Source: Bacteroidota bacterium
GTDB lineage: Bacteria > Bacteroidota > Bacteroidia > Bacteroidales > Prolixibacteraceae
NCBI GenBank assembly: GCA_023412195.1
Contig: JAEYNZ010000052.1
Span: 3,257-67,256, forward strand
Reading direction: 5' to 3'
DNA length: 64,000 nt
How positions within the stretch are numbered: the first letter of the stretch is position 1; every line of letters begins with the position of its first letter. The position numbers and the translations under genes were made by a program. Positions 16,540 to 25,252 of this stretch are shown one piece after another. Under the pieces are notes generated by a model. The model worked only from the letters and a program-made list of their open reading frames with translations, searched no databases and had not been told where the DNA came from.

Positions 16540-17739
16540 CTAGCGATTAAAATATGCATCAGCAAAGTTTATGAATTGCTGCCAGTCGTAAGGCGTCATG
16601 TTGTGATCACCTTCCCTGTTATGAAAACCTGCATGAGAGCGGATAATTTGCTGGTTGACATCAGGCATTTCTTCCGGCAGATTGCTGTTGATCCCATACA
16701 GTTTATATACCGGCACAGCTTCCCTGAGTGCAATATATTGCCCTTTGGGGTCAGCCCACAAATCACCTGCTGCGCTGGCAACATATACTGCGCGTGGTGC
16801 CATCAGGGCAATAAGCATATGCTGGTCTATCGGCAGTTTATCTTCATTGCCTGCATACTGCCGGTAATTGGGAGCGAACCAGTAAGGAAAGGTTTTAGTG
16901 ATTCGGGCCACGGTTTCTCCAAAGTTCCTGCGCGATAATGCCGCACCGGAGTTTCCTGACTCATTTGATACGGCAATGGCAACCCTTTTATCCTGCGCAC
17001 CATGCCAGAGCGATGCCTTGCCACCCCTGGAGTGTCCTACAGAAATTACTTTAGATGCATCAATGGCCTTATCTTTTTCAAAGAAATCAATGGCACGGCT
17101 AGCACCCCAGCCCCAGGCCCCCAACGCCCTCATCCCGTTATTCATTTGCAATTGCTCCGGATATAGCTTCTCCAGGATCCCATCTGCAAACCTGTCATTG
17201 TTATCAGGAGCAACATCTTTTACATCAAAACCTGCTATGGCATACCCTGCTTCAATCACCTCCTCTGCAGGCCAGAAGCCATCCTTGTTCTGCCTGGTAA
17301 CATCCATGGTTTTCATTCCCCTGTGGTTGATGACAAGGAATACAGGCACCGGTTTTTTTACTTTATTGGGAACAAACATCACCAGGTTCAAAGTTATGCT
17401 GTTTTTGTTGCGGGTAACAGTTATGGCTACTTCCTTCAAAGTGGCTTTCCCATCCATAGCTTTTTTATCCTGGTTCGTTACCTTGAAACTGAAATCGTCG
17501 AAATCTTTGGGAACCTGTCCGTATACATTGTCTTCAAAAAGCTGGATAATTTCCGGGCGGCGTGTACTTTCCCATTTTTCTGCAGTTGTAACCGCTTCCC
17601 CGCTTTGGGTTACCAGAAGCTCAGGCAGCTCGTAGTTTCCAACCTGGGATTCATCATAGTTCTGAGCCCTTGTGGTGATGAAAAAGAACAGGAGAAGCAA
17701 AGTGATTGTGGTAACATTCATTTTATGTCTTGCCATCAT
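16540..17739 (-). CDS. Secreted glucuronoyl esterase-like alpha/beta hydrolase (CE15-type)
   Basis: Exported esterase of 399 aa; a hydrophobic signal (NVTTITLLLLFFFITTRAQ) follows a short basic start. The nucleophile motif VGHSRGGKASL lies near residue 237, followed by NESGNSGAALSRRNFGETV, a CE15 hallmark stretch. The candidate catalytic His is in GDHNMT (~378). CE15 enzymes cleave the ester between 4-O-methyl-glucuronate of xylan and lignin alcohols; the exact substrate here is inferred. It is the last gene of the minus-strand sugar operon, 29 bp after the two-domain hydrolase. It fits with the GH67 alpha-glucuronidase at about 47 kb. Confidence 0.8.
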   Translation of the reverse strand: MMARHKMNVTTITLLLLFFFITTRAQNYDESQVGNYELPELLVTQSGEAVTTAEKWESTRRPEIIQLFEDNVYGQVPKDFDDFSFKVTNQDKKAMDGKATLKEVAITVTRNKNSITLNLVMFVPNKVKKPVPVFLVINHRGMKTMDVTRQNKDGFWPAEEVIEAGYAIAGFDVKDVAPDNNDRFADGILEKLYPEQLQMNNGMRALGAWGWGASRAIDFFEKDKAIDASKVISVGHSRGGKASLWHGAQDKRVAIAVSNESGNSGAALSRRNFGETVARITKTFPYWFAPNYRQYAGNEDKLPIDQHMLIALMAPRAVYVASAAGDLWADPKGQYIALREAVPVYKLYGINSNLPEEMPDVNQQIIRSHAGFHNREGDHNMTPYDWQQFINFADAYFNR

Positions 17740-17768
17740 AATAATCAGTTTATTTGTAATTCGTTGTA

Positions 17769-20153
17769 TTACTTAAATTTTTCTGCCAGCCAATCAGCCA
17801 TGTCTTGCCGTATTTCAGGGGAAAAGCGGTTGATATCATAAGGTACCTGCAACTGAATATTGTCAGGTGTACCGTATAATTTATAAATATCTGATGCCTG
17901 TTCAACAGCATTCTTTATATCCTGTAAGTGGGCATCCTTGTCATGTTCAGGTGCAATCACAAGCACTGGCCGGGGAGCAATACCTGCAATGATCTCATTA
18001 AAATCAACAGGAATTCTTGCCTCATGCCCTGCAAAATATCCTAATCTTGGTTGCAGCCCATGCAGATGCGAGTAAGTAAATATGCCTTCGGTACCTCTGC
18101 CGGCTGTATTGGTACGCATGGGGGTAAAACCTGCTATGGAAGCCACTCCTGCTATCCGCTCATCGGTTGCTGCTGTGTATAGACCCACTGCTGCCCCAAG
18201 GGAATACCCTGCCACAATGATCCTGTCTGGATCTATGATATCTAGATTTGCCAGAGCATCCACAGCCCCCTTTGTGTCGGCAACCATCTTTCCCATTTTC
18301 GACCAGTTGGGATACCTGTCATAAAACCGGGTAGCTTCTTCAATCCGGTTGCCGAAGCCAATCATATCATAAGTGAATACGGCAAATCCTTTTTCAGTAA
18401 GCAGCTGCAGCAACGACTCCACCCTGTGATTAGAATTGAATCCTTTTGAATAATCATATTCGTGGAGGTAAATAACAACCGGGAGTTTGTTATTCAAAGG
18501 TTTGCCTTCAGGATTGAGCGGGTAGTAAAGGTATCCGTACAACATATCTCCAAACCCGTTGTATGGGTTTACCGGCATCACTCCCATAGCTTTTGTGGCA
18601 GATGGTCGTATCATGAAGTTGCCGAAATTCCGTTCTCCAATCCCTGCATTTTTTATACTTCCAGGGCCATAATTTGTTACTCCCGGGGGTTCATCCCCCA
18701 GTACCCAGTTTATCTGCTTCAGTATTTCTTTTTTCCTGTTTTGCCATTCATTAATTGATCCAGATTTGATTTCAGATTTATGATGCTCAGGATAGGAGAG
18801 CGGATTTATATTTTCGCCACTTGCTTCTTCCCATTCATCAATGGAAAACCTGGTGTACAGCCTGTTTTCGGGCTGATGTACACTCCTTCCAAAAACAAAG
18901 TCGAAGAAATCGATGTACACTTCCATTTCACGTGCATCCAGTCCATGCTCCCCATAACGGGTTCTGATGGCCAGGTTCTTTCCTGCACCAAGGAAATCAT
19001 AAACCTTTTGACTGGCATGATAGGCCTGTTCTATTCCCCAGATATTGCTGGCGTCTTCAGTAAGGGCGGTGGTTAGCATCAGTCCCCGCGGGGCGATCAG
19101 TGCCATAAATGAATTCTGGTCAACCGGAAGCTTGTGCTCGTTTCCGATAAAGAACCTTAGCCTGGGATGCAGCCATGAAGGCCGTGCAGTTGCAAGCAGG
19201 GCAATGTCTTCAATGTCATAGTTATGGGAAGTATAGCGCCATGGAACTTCTGCTCCGGTACCTCCGCTGCTGGGTATGCAGGCAGTTATCCGCTCATCGA
19301 ATGCAGCTGCCATCAGGGAAGTCTTACCGTTTCGGGAATGGCCGGTTAAGGCAATTTTATCCTTATCCACTTCAGGCAGCATCATAAGGTAATCGATTGC
19401 CCGCGATGCCCCCCATGCACGTCGCATCAAACGGGTAAAGTCGTACTGACCGGCCCATATCTCCGAATATTTTTCCGTATCGTCTTTTGAATCGGCACCG
19501 GCGTATATGCACCCAATGTATCCGCGCCTGACTGCCAGCTGTGCCCATTCACGGTGGTTCCACTGGCTCAGGAAAACCGGAAACGGTCCCTCACCGGGAG
19601 GGATCATCAGCTCAAGTGTTAATGTGGCTTTATGCTCCGGACCAAATGATAATTCCACCTTTTGAAGACGTACCCTGCCATCTGGTTTTTCTTCAAGTAT
19701 CCTAAACTTTAAATTATCGGGTGGCGGGGGGAAAGTGCCGGTTATATAATGCTGCAGCTGTTCCTTCATCCATTCCCTTTTTTCCTGCCACTGCTCCATG
19801 GATTTTACAGGGATATTCTCCTTCCCTTCATCTATAATCAAAGGGTCGGGCAGGAATGGGAGAGAGGGCAGCTCATCAAAATCGGGAGGCAGTTCTCCTG
19901 TCCGCTTCAGCCAGTCGCTAAAGGTGCGGTCGTAGAATGTTAACCTCCCCCGGTCGTCGAAAGAGCTGTTTTCATTCAGCTGGTCAGGTGGCAGCACCTT
20001 TAATATAAGCTCCAGACTGGCCTTTTGTTTTTCCTTGTCACCAGCTAATATATTAAACCTGTTTTTCTGTTGGCCATCAGCCATAACAATGAAAGGAACC
20101 GACAGTAACAAAGCCGCCATTTTAGTTATGCTGATGAAGAAAAATCGTTTCAT
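17769..20153 (-). CDS. Exported two-domain alpha/beta hydrolase (tandem esterase)
   Basis: A 794-aa exported protein (signal about residues 1-26, ending VMADGQQ) with two alpha/beta-hydrolase modules. Module one (about 110-430) has ALTGHSRNGKTSL with Ser ~272, IPSSGGTGAEVPWRY and a candidate His in RYGEHGLD (~402); it resembles the CE15-like neighbour. Module two (about 510-794) has VIAGYSLGAAVGLY with Ser ~650 and an acidic VIAPEHDKDA. At the position where a catalytic His is expected near the C terminus the sequence reads PYDINRFSPEI, so module two may be inactive or use another residue. It starts 6 bp after the nagB-like stop. Confidence 0.78.
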   Translation of the reverse strand: MKRFFFISITKMAALLLSVPFIVMADGQQKNRFNILAGDKEKQKASLELILKVLPPDQLNENSSFDDRGRLTFYDRTFSDWLKRTGELPPDFDELPSLPFLPDPLIIDEGKENIPVKSMEQWQEKREWMKEQLQHYITGTFPPPPDNLKFRILEEKPDGRVRLQKVELSFGPEHKATLTLELMIPPGEGPFPVFLSQWNHREWAQLAVRRGYIGCIYAGADSKDDTEKYSEIWAGQYDFTRLMRRAWGASRAIDYLMMLPEVDKDKIALTGHSRNGKTSLMAAAFDERITACIPSSGGTGAEVPWRYTSHNYDIEDIALLATARPSWLHPRLRFFIGNEHKLPVDQNSFMALIAPRGLMLTTALTEDASNIWGIEQAYHASQKVYDFLGAGKNLAIRTRYGEHGLDAREMEVYIDFFDFVFGRSVHQPENRLYTRFSIDEWEEASGENINPLSYPEHHKSEIKSGSINEWQNRKKEILKQINWVLGDEPPGVTNYGPGSIKNAGIGERNFGNFMIRPSATKAMGVMPVNPYNGFGDMLYGYLYYPLNPEGKPLNNKLPVVIYLHEYDYSKGFNSNHRVESLLQLLTEKGFAVFTYDMIGFGNRIEEATRFYDRYPNWSKMGKMVADTKGAVDALANLDIIDPDRIIVAGYSLGAAVGLYTAATDERIAGVASIAGFTPMRTNTAGRGTEGIFTYSHLHGLQPRLGYFAGHEARIPVDFNEIIAGIAPRPVLVIAPEHDKDAHLQDIKNAVEQASDIYKLYGTPDNIQLQVPYDINRFSPEIRQDMADWLAEKFK

Positions 20154-20159
20154 ATTCCA

Positions 20160-20918
20160 TTAGTTTAGTTTTGATGCAGAGCCCTCATCGAGGTATAGGA
20201 TAACACCAGGATGTGTTCTTAATATGGTAGCAGGACAAGCAGTTGATACTTCTGCATTAATTGTGTTGTTTACTGCTTCAGCCTTCCTTTCATCTGGAAC
20301 CACGCAACTAATATGTTTACAGTTCATTATGGCAGGGATGGTAAGTGAAAGTGCATGAGTGGGTACATCATCGAAGGTGGGAAACCATCCTTCCCCCAAC
20401 TGCTGCATCCGGCAGGCTTCATCGAGTTCGACAACCTTTACCAGTCTGCTGTCATTAAAATCTGCCACAGGCGGATCATTGAAGGCGATGTGTCCGTTCT
20501 CACCTATGCCAATACATGCAACATCTACTGGATGTTTCCTGAGCAGGTTTTCATAGCGCAGTACCTCTGCCTCCGTATCGGTAGCATCTCCGTTCAGGTA
20601 GTGAACTTTTTTAGGCTGAACCTTATCCAAAATTCTTTCCTTCAGGTATTTCCTGAAACTTGCCGGGTGCGTTTCAGACAGCCCCAGGTATTCATCGAGG
20701 TGAAATACTGTAATTTTTTTCCATTCGATGCTATGCTGTTGCAGATGCTCCAGGAACTGGAACTGCGAAGCACCTGTAGCCAGGATGAGGTTTGCATAAC
20801 CTTTTTCTGCAATGGCTGTCTTCAGCTTATCTGCAACATATGATGCTGCTGCTTTTCCCAATTCATCTTTGCCGGGAAATATTTTTACTGTCAGACTGTC
20901 TTTTTGAAATTCCTTCAT
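20160..20918 (-). CDS. nagB: Glucosamine-6-phosphate deaminase-like isomerase (NagB family)
   Basis: Cytoplasmic enzyme of 252 aa of the NagB/6-phosphogluconolactonase superfamily. NagB normally converts glucosamine-6-phosphate to fructose-6-phosphate and ammonia. Visible motifs are LILATGASQFQFLEHL (substrate phosphate loop), FHLDEYLGL (catalytic base Asp) and GIGENGHIAFNDP around residue 135-147 with the ring-opening His. Its start overlaps the preceding outer-membrane protein stop by 4 bp. No sugar kinase accompanies it, so how its substrate becomes phosphorylated is unclear; it might work on a related amino-sugar phosphate. Confidence 0.86.
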   Translation of the reverse strand: MKEFQKDSLTVKIFPGKDELGKAAASYVADKLKTAIAEKGYANLILATGASQFQFLEHLQQHSIEWKKITVFHLDEYLGLSETHPASFRKYLKERILDKVQPKKVHYLNGDATDTEAEVLRYENLLRKHPVDVACIGIGENGHIAFNDPPVADFNDSRLVKVVELDEACRMQQLGEGWFPTFDDVPTHALSLTIPAIMNCKHISCVVPDERKAEAVNNTINAEVSTACPATILRTHPGVILYLDEGSASKLN

Positions 20919-21598
20919 TTTTCTTCTTTACGTTTAAATATATAACCGAATGACAATCGTGGTGCTAATTCAATACCTGTATCTTTAAACTCATTGCTTG
21001 TATTATCGGGACGCTTCTTGTCTTTTTCCACTGTTTTTCTGATGGTAGCCGATAAGCTGAAAGTCAGTTTTTCCTTCAGTAAGAATGTAATTCCAGCAGC
21101 TCCGCCAAAATAATGATGGTTCCTTTTATTTATTACCTCGTAAGGAGCCCCGCCAGGGGAGGTTCTTTCCTGTATTTCCCCGGAGCTTCCCAATCCTGAT
21201 GAAAATTCTATATAAGGTTTGATTCTGCTGACAGTAAAATTTCTTCTGATAAAAAGCCCTGCAGCATAATTGCGGTAATTCATATAGTCTTTTGCATCGA
21301 GCTGAAAATGTTGCAGATCCAATCCAGTGGAAAAAAGTTCATCCAGATAATAGCCTATACGGGGAGCCAGCGACCAGGAGAAGGAACTTTGCGAGATTTC
21401 CGAAGTTCTGTTATCAGGCATGTAATGAATCGTATTATTGTTATTAAATGAAACACCAGTGTTGGCCATAAAATTCATAAAGTCACCGCCTCCTGCAAGT
21501 TTCACTCCTGTTTCAATAAATATCCTGCCTTTGTCGTCCCTGGCTGATAAATTCAGTGAAATGATTAAGAGTACGATGAATAAAAATTTAAATTTCAT
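20915..21598 (-). CDS. Outer-membrane beta-barrel protein
   Basis: Exported protein of 227 aa with an N-terminal signal (KFKFLFIVLLIISLNLSA) and a run of alternating beta strands ending in an aromatic-containing strand (LAPRLSFGYIF) followed by a short charged tail. It looks like a small porin-like or OmpW/PorT-type barrel of eight or so strands. It sits inside the sugar operon, 51 bp after the Nramp-like gene and overlapping nagB by 4 bp. Transport of the operon's substrate is possible but not shown. Confidence 0.72.
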   Translation of the reverse strand: MKFKFLFIVLLIISLNLSARDDKGRIFIETGVKLAGGGDFMNFMANTGVSFNNNNTIHYMPDNRTSEISQSSFSWSLAPRIGYYLDELFSTGLDLQHFQLDAKDYMNYRNYAAGLFIRRNFTVSRIKPYIEFSSGLGSSGEIQERTSPGGAPYEVINKRNHHYFGGAAGITFLLKEKLTFSLSATIRKTVEKDKKRPDNTSNEFKDTGIELAPRLSFGYIFKRKEEK

Positions 21599-21649
21599 AT
21601 GGCAGTAATTGTCTGATAATACATAGGTTTCACTCCATTTTCGAATACA

Positions 21650-22885
21650 TCAGAATAATTCAGTGATTGCAAAATATGTAGTTACCAGTGAAAACAGAAT
21701 TACAAGAAACACACCTGTGTTTTCTTTCCAGTTTGCGGTATGTCCGTTCATCAGCTTACTGCGGTTCATCAGAATAAATACAGGTATGGCTACCGCAGGA
21801 AGAATTACAGCCTGGAACGCCTGGGAAAAGACCATTAATGCAGGGGGCCGCTGCTCGAGGAAAACTGTGCCAAATGCAAACAACAGGGCCACAAAGATGA
21901 GGATGCGCGATTGGGTGGAATGAATATTCCGCGGTTGTCCTGTATAATCAGCTAAAAGCCATGGTGCGATCAGCACAATAGGGAATATGGTGGAAAGCCC
22001 GGCACCAACAATACCGAGGATCAGAATGAAAGCTGCCACATTGCCTCCGATGGGTTCAAAAAGCTGGATCATTTCTACTGTATTATCCAGTTTCAGCCCC
22101 ATTACATGAAGTGTGCCTGCAGCTACAGCCATAATGACTGCACTCAGGAACAGCATCATGGATGCAGATACAGCAGAATCTTTTTTTTCCTGCTTCAGGT
22201 TGTTTACTCCCCAACCTTTTTCTGCAACTATTGTACTGCGCATGATAAACACTGCCGCCGAGCAGGTTGTGCCTGCAATGGCCGCAACAAGTCCCATGGC
22301 ACCGGGTGTGTCAGGTATGCCCGGAACCAGTCCCCGGGCAATTACTGAAAAATCCGGACTTACCATAAAAAAAACCACAACAAAGGAAAGTCCCATAAAT
22401 ATGACAAATACAGTCAGGACTTTTTCAAAAGTCTTGTACCGGCCAAACCACAGAAGCAGGTATAGTGCAATTGCCAGAACGAGAATGATCCAGCCACGGC
22501 CGATGATCCTTTCATTGAACAGCAACCGGATAGCCTCCTGTACAAGGTCGGCTACAATGCCCATCACTCCCATGAGGGCCAGCAATTCACCTATGATCAG
22601 GGCAATTAGTATGTACAGTGCCAGCACCCAGCCTCCTGTAAATTCACTCTTTATATTGTTAAGTGCGGTTTTGCCTGATACCAGGGTCATCTTCCCGTAT
22701 GCAACCATTAAAATATATGTGAATATGCACGAAAGTACAAGTGCCCAGAATAGTTCCATACCATGTTCGGCGCCGGTTTTTGCCATGGTGGTTACACTTC
22801 CGGTTCCAATGTTGTAACCTATAAGAAAAAGCCCCGGGCCGACTGCCGCAAGGGCTATAACCGCTTTTTTATAAATATTCGACAT
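21650..22885 (-). CDS. Nramp-family permease without the metal-binding motifs
   Basis: Inner-membrane protein of 411 aa with about eleven helices and the Nramp fold (APC superfamily). Helix 1 keeps the GPG lead (residues 16-18), but where metal carriers have DPGN this protein reads NIGTGS (25-30). In helix 6 the canonical Met-Pro-His is replaced: the stretch GTTCSAAVFIMRS aligns with the usual GATVMPHNLFLHS, giving Ser-Ala-Ala. Both metal-liganding motifs are therefore absent. Given its place between a NagA-like deacetylase and a NagB-like deaminase, it may carry a sugar or an organic cation/anion instead of Mn2+ or Fe2+. This role is inferred. Confidence 0.82.
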   Translation of the reverse strand: MSNIYKKAVIALAAVGPGLFLIGYNIGTGSVTTMAKTGAEHGMELFWALVLSCIFTYILMVAYGKMTLVSGKTALNNIKSEFTGGWVLALYILIALIIGELLALMGVMGIVADLVQEAIRLLFNERIIGRGWIILVLAIALYLLLWFGRYKTFEKVLTVFVIFMGLSFVVVFFMVSPDFSVIARGLVPGIPDTPGAMGLVAAIAGTTCSAAVFIMRSTIVAEKGWGVNNLKQEKKDSAVSASMMLFLSAVIMAVAAGTLHVMGLKLDNTVEMIQLFEPIGGNVAAFILILGIVGAGLSTIFPIVLIAPWLLADYTGQPRNIHSTQSRILIFVALLFAFGTVFLEQRPPALMVFSQAFQAVILPAVAIPVFILMNRSKLMNGHTANWKENTGVFLVILFSLVTTYFAITELF

Positions 22886-22973
22886 AGATTCAGATGTAAT
22901 TCATTTAGTTTATTGATTCATGCAACCTGTCAGTTTATTCAGCCAGAAAAGGTTCTGTCGTTCATACTCCCGG

Positions 22974-24224
22974 TTACTTTGTATCCTGCTTTTCATATAC
23001 CAGATTCCCATTCACCCAGGTTTTCATGATCTGAATCTCGGAATCATCCAGGGTAAAGAGGACCAGGTCTGCACGTTTGCCGGGTTCAAGCAGTCCGCGG
23101 TCGGTGAGGTTATAAAGCCGTGCCGGATTGGTACTTGCCATCTGCACGGCATCGGCCAGTGTGCAGCCGGTAACCTTCATCACATATCCCACCCCTTTAG
23201 TAATAGGTGATGCCGATCCATACAGTACATTTTGCGCAGGGAGGCGAAGCATACCATCCTTTGTCAACTCAATGGTTTCGCCTGTCGATGTTTTATATTC
23301 TCCCGGCTCCAGCGCAGCATAGTGGGTTACATCGGAGGTAATGATGGTTTTATCTGTTCCCTTCACTTTGTGGAATACTTTTATTTCTTCCGGAAGCAGA
23401 TGAAACCCATCGCCTATGATGCTGATGTGCAGCCTGTTGTCGGCCAGCTGGGGCCAGAACGGATTGTAGTGCCTGTTAATCATGTTGGCAGCCCCGTTAC
23501 CAAGGTGGGTTGCAATTCTGGCACCCCGGTCGATGGCTGCTGTAACTGTATTCATGTCAGCATTGTGGTGCCCAAGAGCCACAACGATACCTGCCTGACT
23601 GCATCGTGTAATGAAATCAAGGGCTCCTTCCATTTCAGGGGCAAGGGTTACCTGCAGAATGTTCTTTCCCGATGCTTCATACAACTTCATAAACTCATTC
23701 CAGTCGGGAAGTTTGACATACTGCTTTGGGTGGGCACCCCTGTATCCATCTTCAGGATTGATATACGGCCCTTCCAGATGGAACCCGGGAACTGAACCCA
23801 TCAGGTTTTTATTTTGAACAGCCTCGGCAAGAATCCTGAAATTCCGTGATAAAACTTCAATGCTGTTTGTAGTTAAAGTGGGAAGATAGGTTGTGACCCC
23901 TTTTTTCCATAATTCGAGTGTGGCCTTTTCAATGCCTTCGGGGGTCAGATCGCTGTCGCCAAAAGCAAATGAAACGCCGGCAAAACCATTCACCTGGTTG
24001 TCGAAAAATCCGGGTGCAATGTAAACAGGATTATCACCTGATGGCTTATCTGCAACTGTGATATCAGCGATAATTTCATTTCTAATGGTTACCCTTACCG
24101 GCTGTCCTGTATGATAATGAATTCCCTCGATAACCTGTTGTGCATACATTTCAGACATGCTTCCTGATGATATGATGAAAATTAATAAAGCTGTTAGAAG
24201 AAATGAATTCGTTTTATACTTCAT
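22974..24224 (-). CDS. Exported N-acetylglucosamine-6-phosphate deacetylase-like amidohydrolase (NagA family)
   Basis: Amidohydrolase-superfamily protein of 416 aa with an unusual N-terminal Sec-like segment (NSFLLTALLIFIISSGSMS) of about 28 residues, ending near MYAQQ. Family landmarks: FHLEGPYINPEDGYRGAHP with the metal Glu, LGHHNADM, ATHLGNGAANMINRHY and the catalytic-Asp region IITSDVTHYAA (~295). In cytoplasmic NagA the segment after THL is FNAM...HHREP, which supplies the phosphate-binding Arg; that segment is different here. An exported enzyme without the phosphate clamp suggests that it deacetylates an unphosphorylated amino sugar. This specificity is inferred. Confidence 0.8.
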   Translation of the reverse strand: MKYKTNSFLLTALLIFIISSGSMSEMYAQQVIEGIHYHTGQPVRVTIRNEIIADITVADKPSGDNPVYIAPGFFDNQVNGFAGVSFAFGDSDLTPEGIEKATLELWKKGVTTYLPTLTTNSIEVLSRNFRILAEAVQNKNLMGSVPGFHLEGPYINPEDGYRGAHPKQYVKLPDWNEFMKLYEASGKNILQVTLAPEMEGALDFITRCSQAGIVVALGHHNADMNTVTAAIDRGARIATHLGNGAANMINRHYNPFWPQLADNRLHISIIGDGFHLLPEEIKVFHKVKGTDKTIITSDVTHYAALEPGEYKTSTGETIELTKDGMLRLPAQNVLYGSASPITKGVGYVMKVTGCTLADAVQMASTNPARLYNLTDRGLLEPGKRADLVLFTLDDSEIQIMKTWVNGNLVYEKQDTK

Positions 24225-24263
24225 GACTGCACGTTTTAATAATTAAAACTGGTAGAGCGTTTT

Positions 24264-25241
24264 CTAAACTTCCAGATATTCCACTTCAACCCACTTTTCA
24301 CTTTCTGCCGATTTCTCCAGAGCTTCAAGAACCGAAACGCAGTTCAATATGCTTTGAAAGGTGCGGGGTTCCTTGCCTGTACGGAACATTTCTGCCATAT
24401 CCGTGTAGTTGCGGGTAGGGTTCGACTCCTGCACGCGGGGTTTCAGTTCAACCAGTTTTTCAGGCGTCTCTGCAAATGTTTCCCAGCCTCTTGCTTTTTC
24501 TTTAAAGATATAAGTTGCAAACAGGCCCGAGGAGAATTTCAGGCTGGCATTGCCATAGCTGCCATTACGGTTTACCTTCACCCGTTCAATGTCTTCACCA
24601 AAAACATACATCATGGGCTGCACGATATGGACTCCGTAAAAGAAGATGCCACCGTAGGGTGAATCCAGGTCGGCCGGGCCGGTGCAAATAATCTGGCTGA
24701 TGTCTTTCATTTCCTTTACCTGTTCCTTTAAGTCGAAAGTTGCATCGCTGTGCGCAATTGAACTGTAGGAAGTGACAGGTGTGCCCATTTTACGGGCAAG
24801 CCTTAAAAATTCCTGACCTTCGGAAGCACGGTAACAAAAAGGCTTATCTATAAAAGTGGGAATTTTTTCTTTGATGAATGGAATTGCCGGCTCCAGATGG
24901 TATTTCGGATGACGGTGATCTACGATCAGTGCATCAATTTTTCCCAGCATTTCATTTGAATCCCTTACCTGGTGAGGGATGTTCCCGCGCTGCATGGCAT
25001 TTTTAGCAAACTCGTCTGTCTCTCCCCAAACATAGAGCACTTCCATTCCCGGGAATTTCTTTTTTGTATTAAAAAGATTTCCAAAGTCTATGGTATGCGA
25101 GTTTTCAGCACCAATTATACCAATCCGTATGTTCTTCCGGGGCTGTTCAGAAAATACATCATTTGTTATGAATCCCGGTGCCACGGCTGCCATTGCAAGG
25201 CCTTTGCCGGTTGTTTTGATGAAACTTCGTCTTGTATTCAT
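24264..25241 (-). CDS. Gfo/Idh/MocA oxidoreductase with Tat-type signal
   Basis: NAD(P)-dependent sugar oxidoreductase-like protein of 325 aa. It starts TRRSFIKTTGKGLAMAAVAPG, a twin-arginine signal, so it is probably periplasmic with a pre-bound cofactor. The Rossmann segment reads IRIGIIGAENSHTIDF, in which the second and third glycines of the usual GxGxxG are missing. The active-site Lys is in TFIDKPFCYRA. It lies 11 bp after a longer paralogue and 39 bp before the NagA-like gene. The reaction is unknown; the altered glycine motif leaves even cofactor use open. Confidence 0.82.
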   Translation of the reverse strand: MNTRRSFIKTTGKGLAMAAVAPGFITNDVFSEQPRKNIRIGIIGAENSHTIDFGNLFNTKKKFPGMEVLYVWGETDEFAKNAMQRGNIPHQVRDSNEMLGKIDALIVDHRHPKYHLEPAIPFIKEKIPTFIDKPFCYRASEGQEFLRLARKMGTPVTSYSSIAHSDATFDLKEQVKEMKDISQIICTGPADLDSPYGGIFFYGVHIVQPMMYVFGEDIERVKVNRNGSYGNASLKFSSGLFATYIFKEKARGWETFAETPEKLVELKPRVQESNPTRNYTDMAEMFRTGKEPRTFQSILNCVSVLEALEKSAESEKWVEVEYLEV

Positions 25242-25252
25242 TCATGTGAAAA

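Noticed and set aside
16898..17635. Open plus-strand frame of 245 codons opposite the CE15-type esterase.
   Set aside because: The minus-strand gene carries motifs and a signal peptide; the plus frame is Ser/Pro/Leu-rich shadow sequence.
22113..22817. Open plus-strand frame of 234 codons opposite the Nramp-like gene.
   Set aside because: Membrane-protein genes often leave long antisense frames; no domain is visible in it.
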